Assembly: GCF_018141185.1 (NCBI RefSeq)
Contig: NZ_CP058560.1
Location: forward strand, 806,001-870,000
Origin: Methanobacterium alkalithermotolerans
Lineage (GTDB): Archaea > Methanobacteriota > Methanobacteria > Methanobacteriales > Methanobacteriaceae
Length of the DNA: 64,000 bases
Direction: 5' to 3'
The position numbers and the translations under genes are program-made. This document shows, in pieces, positions 50,395-60,548 of the stretch. Within the stretch, counting starts at the first letter, position 1; each line of letters starts with the position of its first letter. The notes beneath the pieces were generated by a model, which was not told the origin of the DNA, did not search any database, and worked only from the letters and a program-made list of their open reading frames with translations.

Positions 50395-51804
50395 CTATTT
50401 TTTTCTAAAGTAAAATAGCCCGATACCCATCCATAAGATAAGCATTATCAGGCAAAATATAAGTACTATTACCGGGCCAAATTGGAATATTAACGCTACT
50501 GATGCGGCAGTAAAAATTCCCCCTCCTACTATGGGTTCAAAAAGTAATTGTTTATATCCAAAGCCTTCCAGAGAAGGAGACTGGTTATCAGGGTCCGCCA
50601 GTTTCATTAAAAGAATTCCAGTGGCAGTCATACCCATGGATTGCCCGAAGTTACCTGAACCCCGTTCAAACCAGTAACTGGGAAACATGAGTGGACCCAA
50701 ATAAATAAATGCAAACAGATTCCAGGTTATACCCACCAGGGCCAGAATAAAAAAGGGTATGATGTTTTCTCCAATAATGCCCAAAGAAAGGGTAGCAATG
50801 GCACTGACAATTAACACATCCAGTGAAAATCCCTGTATTCTTACAATTAAATCCCGGTCTAAAGTGCGGTAAATATCATATTTCTCCAGAAACATTTGCA
50901 GTATAATTCCCCCGATCATGGCAAAAGGGAAAAGGGGGATAAATTCTAAAACATAGGTTCCAGTTGAAGGGCCCCAGGTTAAATTTTCCATTAAAACCAG
51001 GGACTGTTGCATGATATACCCCAATCCAATGGCCACCCCCACATAGGCAAAATGCAGTGATAAGGGCTCTATAGATTCTGTTCTAGTAGTTAATTTACCT
51101 GCAGAAACTCTATTATCAAATTCAACAATTCCTGCCTGTTCTTTGAGAGATATTTCCCTAGCATTAGTAATAATTTCAGTTTTACCTTTTTTTACAGCGT
51201 AATTCATCAATATAATTCCCAAAATCACCCCAAAGATTAGACCTATGGTGGCCAGTCCCAGTGCTAAATCAGATCCACCTGCAAATCCTAATTCTTCAAA
51301 TGTTCCAGCCATGCCTGCAGCAGTACCATGTCCTCCCTCAAATCCAATTTCTATTAAAGCCCCGGCCATAGGATCCAGGGCAAAAAAAGGTGTTAATATG
51401 AGCAGGGTAACCAGTATACCAAACACGTATTGTCCCCAGGCAATGGTTTGCCCATGGGCAATTTGTGGTCCAGCTATGCGCCAGAGTTCACGGATATTTG
51501 GAAGTTTATTACCTAAGAACAAAGAAGCAAATATTATATTAATAAAAAGACCGGGTAAGACAGCCCATACCAATAAAAATTCCTCGGGGAAAATTCCATT
51601 AGATAGAACTGAATTTCCAAACCCCAACCAGGTTATCATATTTCCCAGAACTTCAGGGCCTAAAAAAAGAGCTAAAAAACCTCCAATAATGGAACTAGGT
51701 AAAAAAAGTTTCTGAAGTGGTCTAGATCTTATCCTGATCCACTTGCCGATAAGTAACACTACCCCCAGAATTAGAAAACTCAGTGCAATCATGTTGGGTG
51801 ACAT
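50395..51804 (-). CDS. GltS-like sodium/carboxylate symporter
   Basis: A protein of 469 residues with about 11-12 membrane helices. The re-entrant-type segment EIGFEGGHGTAAGMAGTF and the later GNFGQSMGMTATGILLMKL match the sodium:glutamate symporter (GltS) family inverted repeats. A longer hydrophilic loop (residues about 205-235, EIITNAREISLKEQAGIVEF) lies in the middle. The substrate is probably glutamate or another carboxylate taken up with Na+; this cannot be settled from sequence. No clear ribosome site is visible before the ATG. It converges on cbiJ. Confidence 0.85.
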   Translation of the reverse strand: MSPNMIALSFLILGVVLLIGKWIRIRSRPLQKLFLPSSIIGGFLALFLGPEVLGNMITWLGFGNSVLSNGIFPEEFLLVWAVLPGLFINIIFASLFLGNKLPNIRELWRIAGPQIAHGQTIAWGQYVFGILVTLLILTPFFALDPMAGALIEIGFEGGHGTAAGMAGTFEELGFAGGSDLALGLATIGLIFGVILGIILMNYAVKKGKTEIITNAREISLKEQAGIVEFDNRVSAGKLTTRTESIEPLSLHFAYVGVAIGLGYIMQQSLVLMENLTWGPSTGTYVLEFIPLFPFAMIGGIILQMFLEKYDIYRTLDRDLIVRIQGFSLDVLIVSAIATLSLGIIGENIIPFFILALVGITWNLFAFIYLGPLMFPSYWFERGSGNFGQSMGMTATGILLMKLADPDNQSPSLEGFGYKQLLFEPIVGGGIFTAASVALIFQFGPVIVLIFCLIMLILWMGIGLFYFRKK

Positions 51805-51898
51805 GAAAAAAGATTCTATTTCATCTACTATAAAAAAAATATGATTCCTGGATCAGGATTAAATTTTTAGATATTTAAAATCATATAAGGCATTAATA

Positions 51899-53140
51899 TT
51901 AATGGATTATATCATCAAAGAAGTAAACCTCTACTAAATCACCTTCAAGAATCATTTCAGTTGTTTTAGGAATTTTAATATACCCATCAGCTTCAGATAA
52001 ACCAGTGATAGCTCCAGAATTCTTTAAAATAGGATTAACTTGACCTCCTACTATTTTAACCAGCAAGTATTCCATTCTACCCTGGGCAGAGTGAAATCTG
52101 GACGCCATGGGAAGTTTTATTTTGTCTGAAGGTTTGTAATGGGCCGCGCAGCCTGAAAAATTCTTTAAATAAGGGGCAATTAAAACATCAAGGACAATTA
52201 AAGCAGCAGTAGGATTTCCAGGAAGACCGATCACCATTTTATTATTGACCTCTCCAATTATAGTTGGTTTACCTGGTTTTATTGAAATTCCATGAACCAT
52301 TACCTCCCCCATATCATCCATAACCTCTCGGAGTACATCTCCTGCCCCGGCAGAAGTTCCTCCTGAAGTGATTATTAAATCTGCATCTTCAAGAGAATGT
52401 TTAATTGCATTTTTAACAGCCGCGTATTCATCAGGGATTATTCCCTTTAATAGGGGATGGACACCATATGATTCCAGAGCACTGTAAATGGTGGAAGAGT
52501 TTACGTCATAAATTTTACCATATTCCAGATCTTCTTCAGGGAGAACAAGTTCATTTCCAGTTGAAATTACTGCCACCTTAAGTTTAGAACGTACTTCCAC
52601 TGTAGAATATCCCAGTGCCGCTAAAACACCAATTTTGTCCGGGCTTAAAATTGTTCCCGCTTTAAGTACCAGTTCCCCCTTTTTAATATCCGATCCCCTT
52701 GCTGCAATGTGTTGACCGGGGTATGAACCAGTAAATAGTTCTATGTTTTCTTCATTTTTTTGGGAAAATTCCACCATTACCACCCCATCTGCTCCAGGAG
52801 GTATAGGGGCCCCGGTAGTTATTTCACTACAAAATCCAGATTTTATTTCTTTTTGAGGAGTACTGCCTGCCCTAACTACTTCTACAAGTTTTAACATGGC
52901 AGGATTTTCTTCAGTGGCGCCGAATGTATCCTGAGATTTAACCGCATAACCATCCATAATGGCCCGATTAAATGGAGGTAAATCCATATGAGCATGGATA
53001 TCATGGCTTAAAACTCTAAATAAAGCTTCATTTAAAGATATTTTTTCAACAGATATGGGACTATAAATTCTCTCAAATAAATTTTTTACCACATTATGTG
53101 CCTTTGAAACATCTATTATTTTTAAAAACTCAGTTCCCAT
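51899..53140 (-). CDS. moeA: Molybdopterin molybdenumtransferase
   Basis: A protein of 413 residues. MoeA features are DLPPFNRAIMDGYAVKSQD near residues 53-71, GADGVVMVEFS, the MogA-like domain with ITSGGTSAGAGDVLREV, and GLPGNPTAALIVLDVLIAP. It inserts Mo or W into molybdopterin, required here for formylmethanofuran and formate dehydrogenases. The start follows CAGGAG. It is divergent from the aIF-1A gene across 209 bases with several TATA-like elements. Confidence 0.96.
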   Translation of the reverse strand: MGTEFLKIIDVSKAHNVVKNLFERIYSPISVEKISLNEALFRVLSHDIHAHMDLPPFNRAIMDGYAVKSQDTFGATEENPAMLKLVEVVRAGSTPQKEIKSGFCSEITTGAPIPPGADGVVMVEFSQKNEENIELFTGSYPGQHIAARGSDIKKGELVLKAGTILSPDKIGVLAALGYSTVEVRSKLKVAVISTGNELVLPEEDLEYGKIYDVNSSTIYSALESYGVHPLLKGIIPDEYAAVKNAIKHSLEDADLIITSGGTSAGAGDVLREVMDDMGEVMVHGISIKPGKPTIIGEVNNKMVIGLPGNPTAALIVLDVLIAPYLKNFSGCAAHYKPSDKIKLPMASRFHSAQGRMEYLLVKIVGGQVNPILKNSGAITGLSEADGYIKIPKTTEMILEGDLVEVYFFDDIIH

Positions 53141-53349
53141 TATTAGTTCTCCTGAAGTTTAAGAATTTGCTTAAAATTTGAAAAATCATTTTATATCTAG
53201 AGAGAATTTTCCTAAAGACAGGGAAAATTGAAATAGCATACACGTTATATAAATCATTATATAAGTTAGGAATATTATAATTATTAAATCTGTACTTACG
53301 TTAAATAGGATTAGTTATATAAATTTTTATAAAATTAGGAGGAGAGTTT

Positions 53350-53649
53350 TTGAGTAGAGGATATGTACCCCAAGAACCAAGAAGAGTTAGAACCCCGCGT
53401 AGAGGAGAAATTCCTGCTGTGGTAGAACAAATATTAGGGCATGGTAAGTTAAGAGTTCGTTGTACCGATGGAAAAATAAGACTAGGCCGTATACCAGGAA
53501 AAATGAAAAAACGAATTTGGATCCGTGAAGGAGATGTGGTTCTGGTAAAGCCATGGGAATTCCAAAGCGATGAAAAAGCAGATATTGTTTGGAGATATAC
53601 TAGAAATGAAGCGAACTGGTTAGAAAAAAGAGGTTACTTAACTCTTTAA
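53350..53649 (+). CDS. eif1A: Translation initiation factor aIF-1A
   Basis: A protein of 99 residues with a TTG start preceded by a strong AGGAGGAGAG ribosome site. An arginine-rich N-terminus is followed by the S1-like OB-fold: VVEQILGHGKLRVRCTDGKI, with RLGRIPGKMKKRIWIREGD and VLVKPW. It binds the small subunit A site during initiation. TATA-like elements (ttatataaatc, about 53244-53254, and a second at 53314-53324) lie upstream. Confidence 0.97.
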   Translation: MSRGYVPQEPRRVRTPRRGEIPAVVEQILGHGKLRVRCTDGKIRLGRIPGKMKKRIWIREGDVVLVKPWEFQSDEKADIVWRYTRNEANWLEKRGYLTL

Positions 53650-53841
53650 CCTTGAATCTTTTTTCACTTAAATTCAAAGAGATTTTTTAAAATCTAATAG
53701 AATTCTTCATTCATTAAAATTCATCATAGCAATTTTATTCCTCAGGCAGTAATTAAGATACTTGAATTGCATATAATATTCTATTTGCTTTTAAATTTCA
53801 TTCTATATTAATTGTGATTAAATCTATAAGGAAACTATTAA

Positions 53842-54609
53842 ATGGACCCGAAAGTATCCCGAGCAGATCGAGACCTTAGAAAAATGCTATCCGAAAAACG
53901 CATTAAAAGTGTTGAAGATCGAAGTGTGGGAAGTGAAATTTTTGACCAGCAGACTCTTAAAACCCTGTATAAAATGGCCAACAGTGGATATTTGAACATC
54001 TTAAATGGAGCCATAAGTACTGGAAAAGAAGCCAATGTTTTAAAGGGTATTCATGAAGATGGTCATTTCCTGGCAGTTAAAATTTATCGTATCAATACTT
54101 CTGATTTTAAAAAGATGCAGTACTATATCCAGGGAGATCCCCGTTTTAAAGTTAGAACTACCCACAAACGGCAATTAGTTTATGCCTGGGTAAATAAGGA
54201 ATACAGGAATCTGAAACGTTCCCTGGAAGCAGGTATTGTGGTTCCAAAACCCATTATATCCCAAAATAATGTTCTGATCATGGAATTTATTGGGGATGAC
54301 GATGGAAATCCTGCCCCTATTTTAAGGAATAAGGCTCCTGAAAATCCGGAAAAAGCATTTGAAAGCGTGGTAACGTCCATGAAAAAATTATACCATGAGG
54401 CTAAACTGGTCCATGGGGATTTATCAGGTTTTAATATATTAAATAACAATGAAGAAATGGTAATTATTGATATGTCCCAGTCGGTTGTGGTTGATCATCC
54501 CATATCCCGGGAACTTTTAGAAAGGGATATAGATAATATTATCCTTGATTTTAAAAAATTCGGTGTTTCTGCGTCCCATGAAGAGGTGAAGCAGAAAATT
54601 TTAGGTTAA
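53842..54609 (+). CDS. rio1: RIO1-type serine kinase
   Basis: A protein of 255 residues with the RIO kinase core: the ATP loop STGKEANVLKG (about 54-64), Lys in LAVKIYRI, the catalytic loop LVHGDLSGFNIL (about 191-202) and the metal Asp in VIIDMSQS. RIO1 takes part in 40S/30S maturation as an ATPase/kinase. It stands between aIF-1A and a KH protein of the Pno1/Dim2 type, an archaeal ribosome-biogenesis neighbourhood. Start after AAGGAAAC. Confidence 0.96.
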   Translation: MDPKVSRADRDLRKMLSEKRIKSVEDRSVGSEIFDQQTLKTLYKMANSGYLNILNGAISTGKEANVLKGIHEDGHFLAVKIYRINTSDFKKMQYYIQGDPRFKVRTTHKRQLVYAWVNKEYRNLKRSLEAGIVVPKPIISQNNVLIMEFIGDDDGNPAPILRNKAPENPEKAFESVVTSMKKLYHEAKLVHGDLSGFNILNNNEEMVIIDMSQSVVVDHPISRELLERDIDNIILDFKKFGVSASHEEVKQKILG

Positions 54610-54826
54610 AATCAAGAAAAATTTATAATGCTTTATTTACAGAATATATTCTGTGAATTAATTTAATACTCTAAAAAAGAGTTTTAAATCCATTTTTATT
54701 AAATCTTAAATTTTATAAAAAAAATTATACCTTTTTAGCCCCAATAAAAGGGCAGAAAATGAAAATATGTTGAAATTATATTCATCAATTAATTTAATAA
54801 TCAAAAAAATTTCATGAGGTGAAATT

Positions 54827-55393
54827 ATGCCCACCACAGAATATCTTAAAATTCCCCGGGAACGAGTAGGAGTATTGATAGGGAAAAAAGGAGAAGTAAA
54901 ACAACATATAGAAAAATTAAGTCAAACTCAGCTGGATATAGATAGTGAGGCAGGTAATGTCTCCATAACCCCTCAGGAAGAAATGGAAGATCCTTTATCA
55001 GCCTGGAAAACACGGAGCATAGTCAAGGCCATAGGTAGAGGTTTTAATCCAGAAATTTCTCTGCGACTTCTTAATGATGACATGGCCCTGGTTGTAATCA
55101 AACTAAATGATTATGTAGGTAAGTCTAAAAAAGCTATGGCACGGCAAAAAGGACGAATAATTGGTAGAGATGGTCGAACTCGTCAAATCATTAAGGAAAT
55201 GACTGATGTGGATATGTCCGTGTATGGAAAAACTGTATCTTTAATTGGAGATTTAGAAAGATTGATGATAGCTAAAGAAGCTGTGGAAATGATTTTAAAT
55301 GGTTCTCGCCACAAGTCAGTATATGCTTTTCTGGAAAAGAAAAAACAGGACATGAAAATGAAGGCATTTAAAGAGACTATTCAATTAAAATAA
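54827..55393 (+). CDS. KH-domain ribosome biogenesis protein (Pno1/Dim2-like)
   Basis: A protein of 188 residues with two KH domains: IPRERVGVLIGKKGEVKQHI (GxxG as IGKKGE) near 8-27, and a second with QKGRIIGRDGRTRQIIKEMT near 106-125. The arrangement matches the archaeal homologue of Pno1/Dim2, which binds near the 3' end of small-subunit rRNA during its processing. GAGGTGAAATT precedes the ATG. It follows rio1 after 217 bases, so it may have its own promoter. Confidence 0.94.
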   Translation: MPTTEYLKIPRERVGVLIGKKGEVKQHIEKLSQTQLDIDSEAGNVSITPQEEMEDPLSAWKTRSIVKAIGRGFNPEISLRLLNDDMALVVIKLNDYVGKSKKAMARQKGRIIGRDGRTRQIIKEMTDVDMSVYGKTVSLIGDLERLMIAKEAVEMILNGSRHKSVYAFLEKKKQDMKMKAFKETIQLK

Positions 55394-55575
55394 AGTACTT
55401 AATTTAACCTTAATTTAATTACTTTAAAATGCAAGTATTTTAATAGTGTTAATCAGTTAATTATAATCAGGTCTAATTGGTATATATGAAATAAATTTAT
55501 AATAATATTATTTTACAGTTAAAAATTAGTCCTGAAATTAAATTCTAAAATTAAAAAATATTTAGGAGGGTAATT

Positions 55576-57147
55576 TTGGCTAGACAAGCTGGAGAACTCT
55601 TTGAAGAGTTTCAAGAATTAACTGCATCAGAATTTTTCCGAAAGAATAAGCAGATGCTGGGATTTTCAGGTAAAATAAGATCTCTTACAATTGTTTTTCA
55701 TGAATTAATAACCAATAGTTTTGATGCTGCTGAAGAAGCAGGTATACTCCCTGTAATAAAAATTGATCTTAAAAGAGTAGACAAAGATCATTATATTTTA
55801 AAACATATCGATAATGGTCCTGGAATACCGGAAGATTTTGTAACCCGGGTATTTTGTACCATGTTTGCTGGATCAAAATTCAGGAATATCCAATCAAGAG
55901 GTCAGCAGGGTTTAGGTTGTAGTGGATGTGTTTTACTTTCACAGATGACCACCGGTAAGCCCGCGAAAATTATCTCCGGATATAAAGAAAATGGTAAGCT
56001 TAAAGGCGTTCAGATGACCCTTAAAATGGATGTCAAAACTAATAAGGGACTCATACTGGATAAAAAAGAAGTTGAAGTTACTGAAACCGGAGTTTGTGTT
56101 GAATTACAGTTCAAGGATGTTTCTTACTCCTTATCTGAACAGGGAGCCTTTGAATACATCCGAAGAACCATGATTGCCAACCCTCATGCCCAAATAACCT
56201 TCCGGGACCCCACCGGACATAAATATATATTTAATAGAGCAGCGGAAATCATTCCTCCCCTTCCCAAAGAAGTTTTACCTCATCCCAGAGGAGTAACAGC
56301 AGATGATCTAATTTTCATGGCAAAACATACTGATAAGCGTCGTTTCAGAAGTTTACTCACCAGTTCTCTATCCAGAATGTCCACCAAAAGGGTAAATGAA
56401 ATTGAAGAAATGACCGGTATTGACCTCAATAAACGCCCCAAAGATATGAAATGGGATGAAGCCGAGAAGATAGTGGAATTATTCGCTAAAATGGATTTCA
56501 TGGCACCTCCTACTTCTGGTTTAATACCTATTGGGGCAGAACAAATAGAAAAAGGTTTAATTGAAATTCTTAAACCAGAATTTGTAACTGCCACCACCAG
56601 AAAACCAGTTACCTACAAAGGAGGAGTAGCTTTTATTATTGAAGCCGCCATTGCCTATGGAGGGCAGGCAGGCAGAGTGGTAGGAGAACAACGAAAAGCA
56701 GAAATAATGCGTTTTGCCAACCGGGTGCCACTCACCTTTGATCAGGGAAGTTGTGCCATAACTGAGTCTTTAAAAAGTATTGACTGGAAGAGATATGGTA
56801 TAAAAGATCTGGAAAATGCACCGGTAACGGTATTTGTAAATATCGTGTCTACCAATGTGCCCTATTTATCCACCGGAAAACAAAGTGTAGCCCCTGAACC
56901 TGAAATTTTACATGAGGTACGTCAATCTTCCATGAAAGTAGCCAGAAAACTTCAAAAATATTTAAGGGCAAAAAAAGCTGCTAAGGAAGAAGAAATGCGT
57001 TCCAAAATTTTCGAAACCTATGTGCCCATTATTCTTAGAGAAGCTGCCAATCTGGCAGGCACCTCAGTTCCAGAATATGAAGAAGTCCTGGCCAAGGTAA
57101 CCCGCAGGGCTAAGGCAGAACTACTGGGGGATACTTTAGATGAATAA
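55576..57147 (+). CDS. top6B: DNA topoisomerase VI subunit B
   Basis: A protein of 523 residues starting at TTG after TAGGAGGG. The GHKL ATPase motifs are ELITNSFDAAEEAG, IDNGPGIPEDF and RGQQGLGCSG, followed by the helix-two-turn-helix and transducer domains with a conserved Lys in LSTGKQSV. ATP binding closes the B subunits and controls strand passage by A. Length is typical. The end overlaps top6A by eight bases, so the subunits are made together. Confidence 0.98.
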   Translation: MARQAGELFEEFQELTASEFFRKNKQMLGFSGKIRSLTIVFHELITNSFDAAEEAGILPVIKIDLKRVDKDHYILKHIDNGPGIPEDFVTRVFCTMFAGSKFRNIQSRGQQGLGCSGCVLLSQMTTGKPAKIISGYKENGKLKGVQMTLKMDVKTNKGLILDKKEVEVTETGVCVELQFKDVSYSLSEQGAFEYIRRTMIANPHAQITFRDPTGHKYIFNRAAEIIPPLPKEVLPHPRGVTADDLIFMAKHTDKRRFRSLLTSSLSRMSTKRVNEIEEMTGIDLNKRPKDMKWDEAEKIVELFAKMDFMAPPTSGLIPIGAEQIEKGLIEILKPEFVTATTRKPVTYKGGVAFIIEAAIAYGGQAGRVVGEQRKAEIMRFANRVPLTFDQGSCAITESLKSIDWKRYGIKDLENAPVTVFVNIVSTNVPYLSTGKQSVAPEPEILHEVRQSSMKVARKLQKYLRAKKAAKEEEMRSKIFETYVPIILREAANLAGTSVPEYEEVLAKVTRRAKAELLGDTLDE

Positions 57148-58198
57148 AAAAGAAATCGCAGCTAACAAGCTTACAAGTTTAGGAACCAGTATCATTGAAG
57201 ATGTAACTAAAAACAAAATCCCTAACATCCAGGTACCATCCAGAGGTACATCCAATATTGTTTTTGATGAACAAAAACGTCATTATGTATTAGGAGATCG
57301 GTATGGTAAACGTTCCCTGGGTAATGTGAAACAAATTAAAAAAATTGGCCAGATGGTTTACATGGCCAATTTCTGTAAAGATCTGGTGCAGCGTGAAAAA
57401 ACCGCCACTTTAAGGGAGTTGTACTATGTTTCTGAAGGTTGGGACGTGGAATTTGGAGATCAGCAAGAATCTAACATTATTGGAGAGGATCTGGAGGTTA
57501 CTCTGGGTATGACCCGGGAAGATCTTGGTCTGATGCCTGAGGAAGATGGAGCATCCGTATATGGAAAGATAACCCTTCAAGAAGACGACATTGAAATCAA
57601 TGCCCTTCGCTCGGGTAAATCAGGTTACACCATATCCCCTACCATTGATGAGGTGGAATTTTTAGATCACGATGTAAAACGAGTTATTGCCGTGGAAACC
57701 ATGGGTATGTTCCACCGGATGGTTCAGGAAGAGGCTTACAAAAAATTTGACACCCTGATTGTAGGATTAAAAGGACAGGCCGCCCGTGCTACCCGAAGAT
57801 TCTTGAAAAGAGTGAATGAAGAGCTTAAATTACCAGTTTACATCTGTAACGACGGAGATCCATGGGGATTCCACATTGCCATGGTTATAATATCCGGTAG
57901 TGCTAAACTAGCCCATGTAAATCATCAACTGGCCACCCCCAATGCCAAGTTCCTGGGAGTTACTGCCAGTGATATCATCAATTACGACCTTCCCACTGAT
58001 CCTTTAAAGGATATTGATGTGTTGCGTTTAAAGGAACTCTTAAAAGATCCTAGATACCGGGATGAAACCTGGAAAACTGAAATTAAAAAAATGCTTAAAA
58101 TTGGTAAAAAAGCAGAACAGCAGTCTTTTTCTAAATATGGATTGGAATATGTTGTTGATACCTATTTCCCTGAAAAATTAGAGTCTATGGAAAATTAA
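57140..58198 (+). CDS. top6A: DNA topoisomerase VI subunit A
   Basis: A protein of 352 residues of the Spo11/Top6A family. The active-site Tyr lies in ATLRELYYVSEGW, and the Toprim metal site is in VETMGMFHRM and YICNDGDPWGFHIAMV (Asp-x-Asp). It cuts both DNA strands with a 2-base stagger. It starts inside the end of top6B. A hairpin with a T-run follows the stop by about 15 bases. Confidence 0.98.
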   Translation: MNKKEIAANKLTSLGTSIIEDVTKNKIPNIQVPSRGTSNIVFDEQKRHYVLGDRYGKRSLGNVKQIKKIGQMVYMANFCKDLVQREKTATLRELYYVSEGWDVEFGDQQESNIIGEDLEVTLGMTREDLGLMPEEDGASVYGKITLQEDDIEINALRSGKSGYTISPTIDEVEFLDHDVKRVIAVETMGMFHRMVQEEAYKKFDTLIVGLKGQAARATRRFLKRVNEELKLPVYICNDGDPWGFHIAMVIISGSAKLAHVNHQLATPNAKFLGVTASDIINYDLPTDPLKDIDVLRLKELLKDPRYRDETWKTEIKKMLKIGKKAEQQSFSKYGLEYVVDTYFPEKLESMEN

Positions 58199-58513
58199 AA
58201 CTAAATTAACCTATGCCCTATATTTTAAGGGGCATTTTTTTATTTTTTTTAAATAATTTAATATTCAATTTTTGTTTTTAGTTGCTATTAAATAGATTTT
58301 AAACCTGAAAATTGATCATCCTAGAATAGGAATTTTAGAAGTTAAACTCATGGGAAGGATTTTAAGTTATACCTCTAAAATCATCCAGAAAATGAATAAG
58401 ATTCATTAAGTGATTTAAAAAAAATGCAGAGTAAAATAAGTGATGTGTTTTTTAAATTTAAAATTATTAGTGTTATTAATGTCCCAAATTTAAATTTAGT
58501 GAAGCAGGGATTT
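58199..58513. other. Intergenic region after top6A
   Basis: These 315 bases are AT-rich and lie between convergent genes. Apart from the terminator at 58213-58245 I see no credible gene; a 19-codon frame beginning ATGGGAAGG near 58349 lacks a ribosome site. Confidence 0.5.
58213..58245 (+). terminator. Hairpin/T-run terminator of the top6BA transcript
   Basis: ATGCCC (58213-58218) pairs with GGGCAT (58230-58235), followed by seven T residues, one A and a further T-run. It is the shape of an intrinsic terminator, placed 15 bases after the top6A stop. Confidence 0.7.
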
Positions 58514-59014
58514 CTAATGAATATTTTTATTAGGAATTTTTGAGTCAAATACAATTGCACTATCAGCTGAATTTTTTAAAGCAATACTTAATCCTGGTTC
58601 AGCTCCCACCAGTATGGTTTCTTTACCTTTTTCTTTGGCAATGTTTAATAATGGTAAAAAATCAGCATTACGGGTCATTAAAGCAATAATATCAATATGA
58701 GGATTGTAAATAAGTTCAAAAGCTTCAACTGCCAGTTGAACATCAATATCTCCCGCTACAATTAAAGGTGAAAATCCCTGATTAACAATGGCTTCAATTA
58801 GTTTATCAGAAGCATACTGGTTTAAAAGTACTTTACCAACTTTAATATTTCCACTTTCACTAATTAAATCTTTTACAGTCTCTAGATCAAGGTTAAATTC
58901 CTTTCTTAGCATATTAGGCCCATCAACAAGTAAACCCACATTTTTGCCCCCGGATTTCTTGGTTTTTAAAGGCAAATACTCTTTAAAGGAGGTTAATTTT
59001 TCCAAGTTACGCAT
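58514..59014 (-). CDS. NYN (PIN-like) domain protein
   Basis: A protein of 166 residues, taking the second ATG (59014), because GGAGG directly abuts the first ATG (59020) and is 6 bases from the second. The NYN nuclease fold is visible as VGLLVDGPNMLRKEFNLD (first Asp) with a later IIALMTRNADFLPLLNIAKE, whose Asp matches the acidic set of LabA/NYN proteins. Proteins of this group are common in methanogens and are predicted RNases, perhaps for tRNA or rRNA processing. The activity is not demonstrated. Confidence 0.85.
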   Translation of the reverse strand: MRNLEKLTSFKEYLPLKTKKSGGKNVGLLVDGPNMLRKEFNLDLETVKDLISESGNIKVGKVLLNQYASDKLIEAIVNQGFSPLIVAGDIDVQLAVEAFELIYNPHIDIIALMTRNADFLPLLNIAKEKGKETILVGAEPGLSIALKNSADSAIVFDSKIPNKNIH

Positions 59015-59211
59015 TTTCATCCTCCATTTTATTTAATAAACTATTCAGACCCAAAAACAATGAAAAATTAAATTCCCTTATAAAAAAGCAAGGGACTGAA
59101 TTTATAATAATTATATATTAATATTCCCCCCAGATATTAAATACCTATGCATAAATCTAGCCAGAATCCTGATTTTTGAAAATAGGAAAAAATAAAAGAG
59201 ATTTTTTTATT

Positions 59212-59670
59212 CTACTTTTTATTAACCGGAAACTGAACTTCAGTTAGCAGATCCTCTGGTTTTTCCATAGATGGATCATTTAGATAGATTTCAGTAACAG
59301 GCCCCACGATTTCATAACTATTTTTTACAGCATAATCCGCCAGACCATGGATAACCGGCCCCACATCAGTATAAGGGCCTTTATGGATGGCACTTAGCAC
59401 ATTTTGAGGTTGTATTTCCTTAGTTTTAAATTTATCATCATGAGGAGCTTTCCCTTTAAAAGAAAACCCGATTTCATACTCCAGTTCTTCTTCTGGAACT
59501 TCTTCTGGAGAGTTGTAATATGTTCCATATACCATTCCCGTCATGGTTAAATTGTTCTCCATCAGCCAGCGGCCTACATCCTGGATATAGTCTGGAATTT
59601 TCTCATAGCTTCCCTGGCACATCCGATAGACCACTCTTACCTTTTCCCTGTATTTTTCCTTAATTTCCAT
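59212..59670 (-). CDS. GyrI-like/effector-binding domain protein
   Basis: A protein of 152 residues. The pattern VRVVYRMCQGSYEKIPDYIQ at the start, MVYGTYYNSPEEVPEEELEY in the middle, and LSAIHKGPYTDVGPVIHGL followed by PVTEIYLNDPS matches GyrI-like small-molecule-binding (SHS2/BacE-type) domains without any DNA-binding part. Such single-domain proteins may bind or hydrolyse hydrophobic compounds. Function here is unknown. The ribosome site is weak. Confidence 0.82.
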   Translation of the reverse strand: MEIKEKYREKVRVVYRMCQGSYEKIPDYIQDVGRWLMENNLTMTGMVYGTYYNSPEEVPEEELEYEIGFSFKGKAPHDDKFKTKEIQPQNVLSAIHKGPYTDVGPVIHGLADYAVKNSYEIVGPVTEIYLNDPSMEKPEDLLTEVQFPVNKK

Positions 59671-59781
59671 TTAAACCACAATATTAATATGTTGATTCCA
59701 GTTAATATTTTTTCCCTGAGCAGTTAAAGAATAAGAAAAATCAATCCATAGTTTGCCCGGATAATTCTATTAAAAAATAAG

Positions 59782-59867
59782 CGCCGAGACTGGGATTTGA
59801 ACCCAGGACGAGCAATAGCTCAACAGGATTTCGAATCCTGCGCCTTACCATACTAGACTATCTCGGC
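59782..59867 (-). tRNA. tRNA-Ser (anticodon CGA)
   Basis: On the minus strand the acceptor GCCGAGA pairs with TCTCGGC, and the discriminator is G. The anticodon stem CAGGA/TCCTG encloses TTCGAAA, so the anticodon is CGA. A long variable arm (TTGAGCTATTGCTCG) confirms a serine tRNA. A T6 run (59777-59772) follows and probably terminates transcription. Confidence 0.95.
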
Positions 59868-60306
<439 letters not shown>

Positions 60307-60548
60307 TAATAATCTGCTTAACTAAGAATTTCTGTTCATCTTATAAAAATATTTTCATTCAGGTCTTACAATCCTTATCTTCAAAAAAAAAACAGGTGCA
60401 AAACAATGCCATAGGAAAGTTAGGGCGGATGATTCATACAGAGAGGGGGCCTGATAAAAAAAACTTTAAAAATCCGAAATTAGATATAGAATTAAAATTA
60501 GGAATAATTTCAGGGTAGGAGAGATATTATATTTAATGGAGGTTTGGA

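Noticed and set aside
58349..58408. 19-codon frame beginning ATGGGAAGG in the gap after top6A
   Set aside because: Too short, no ribosome site and no sign of conservation that can be judged here.
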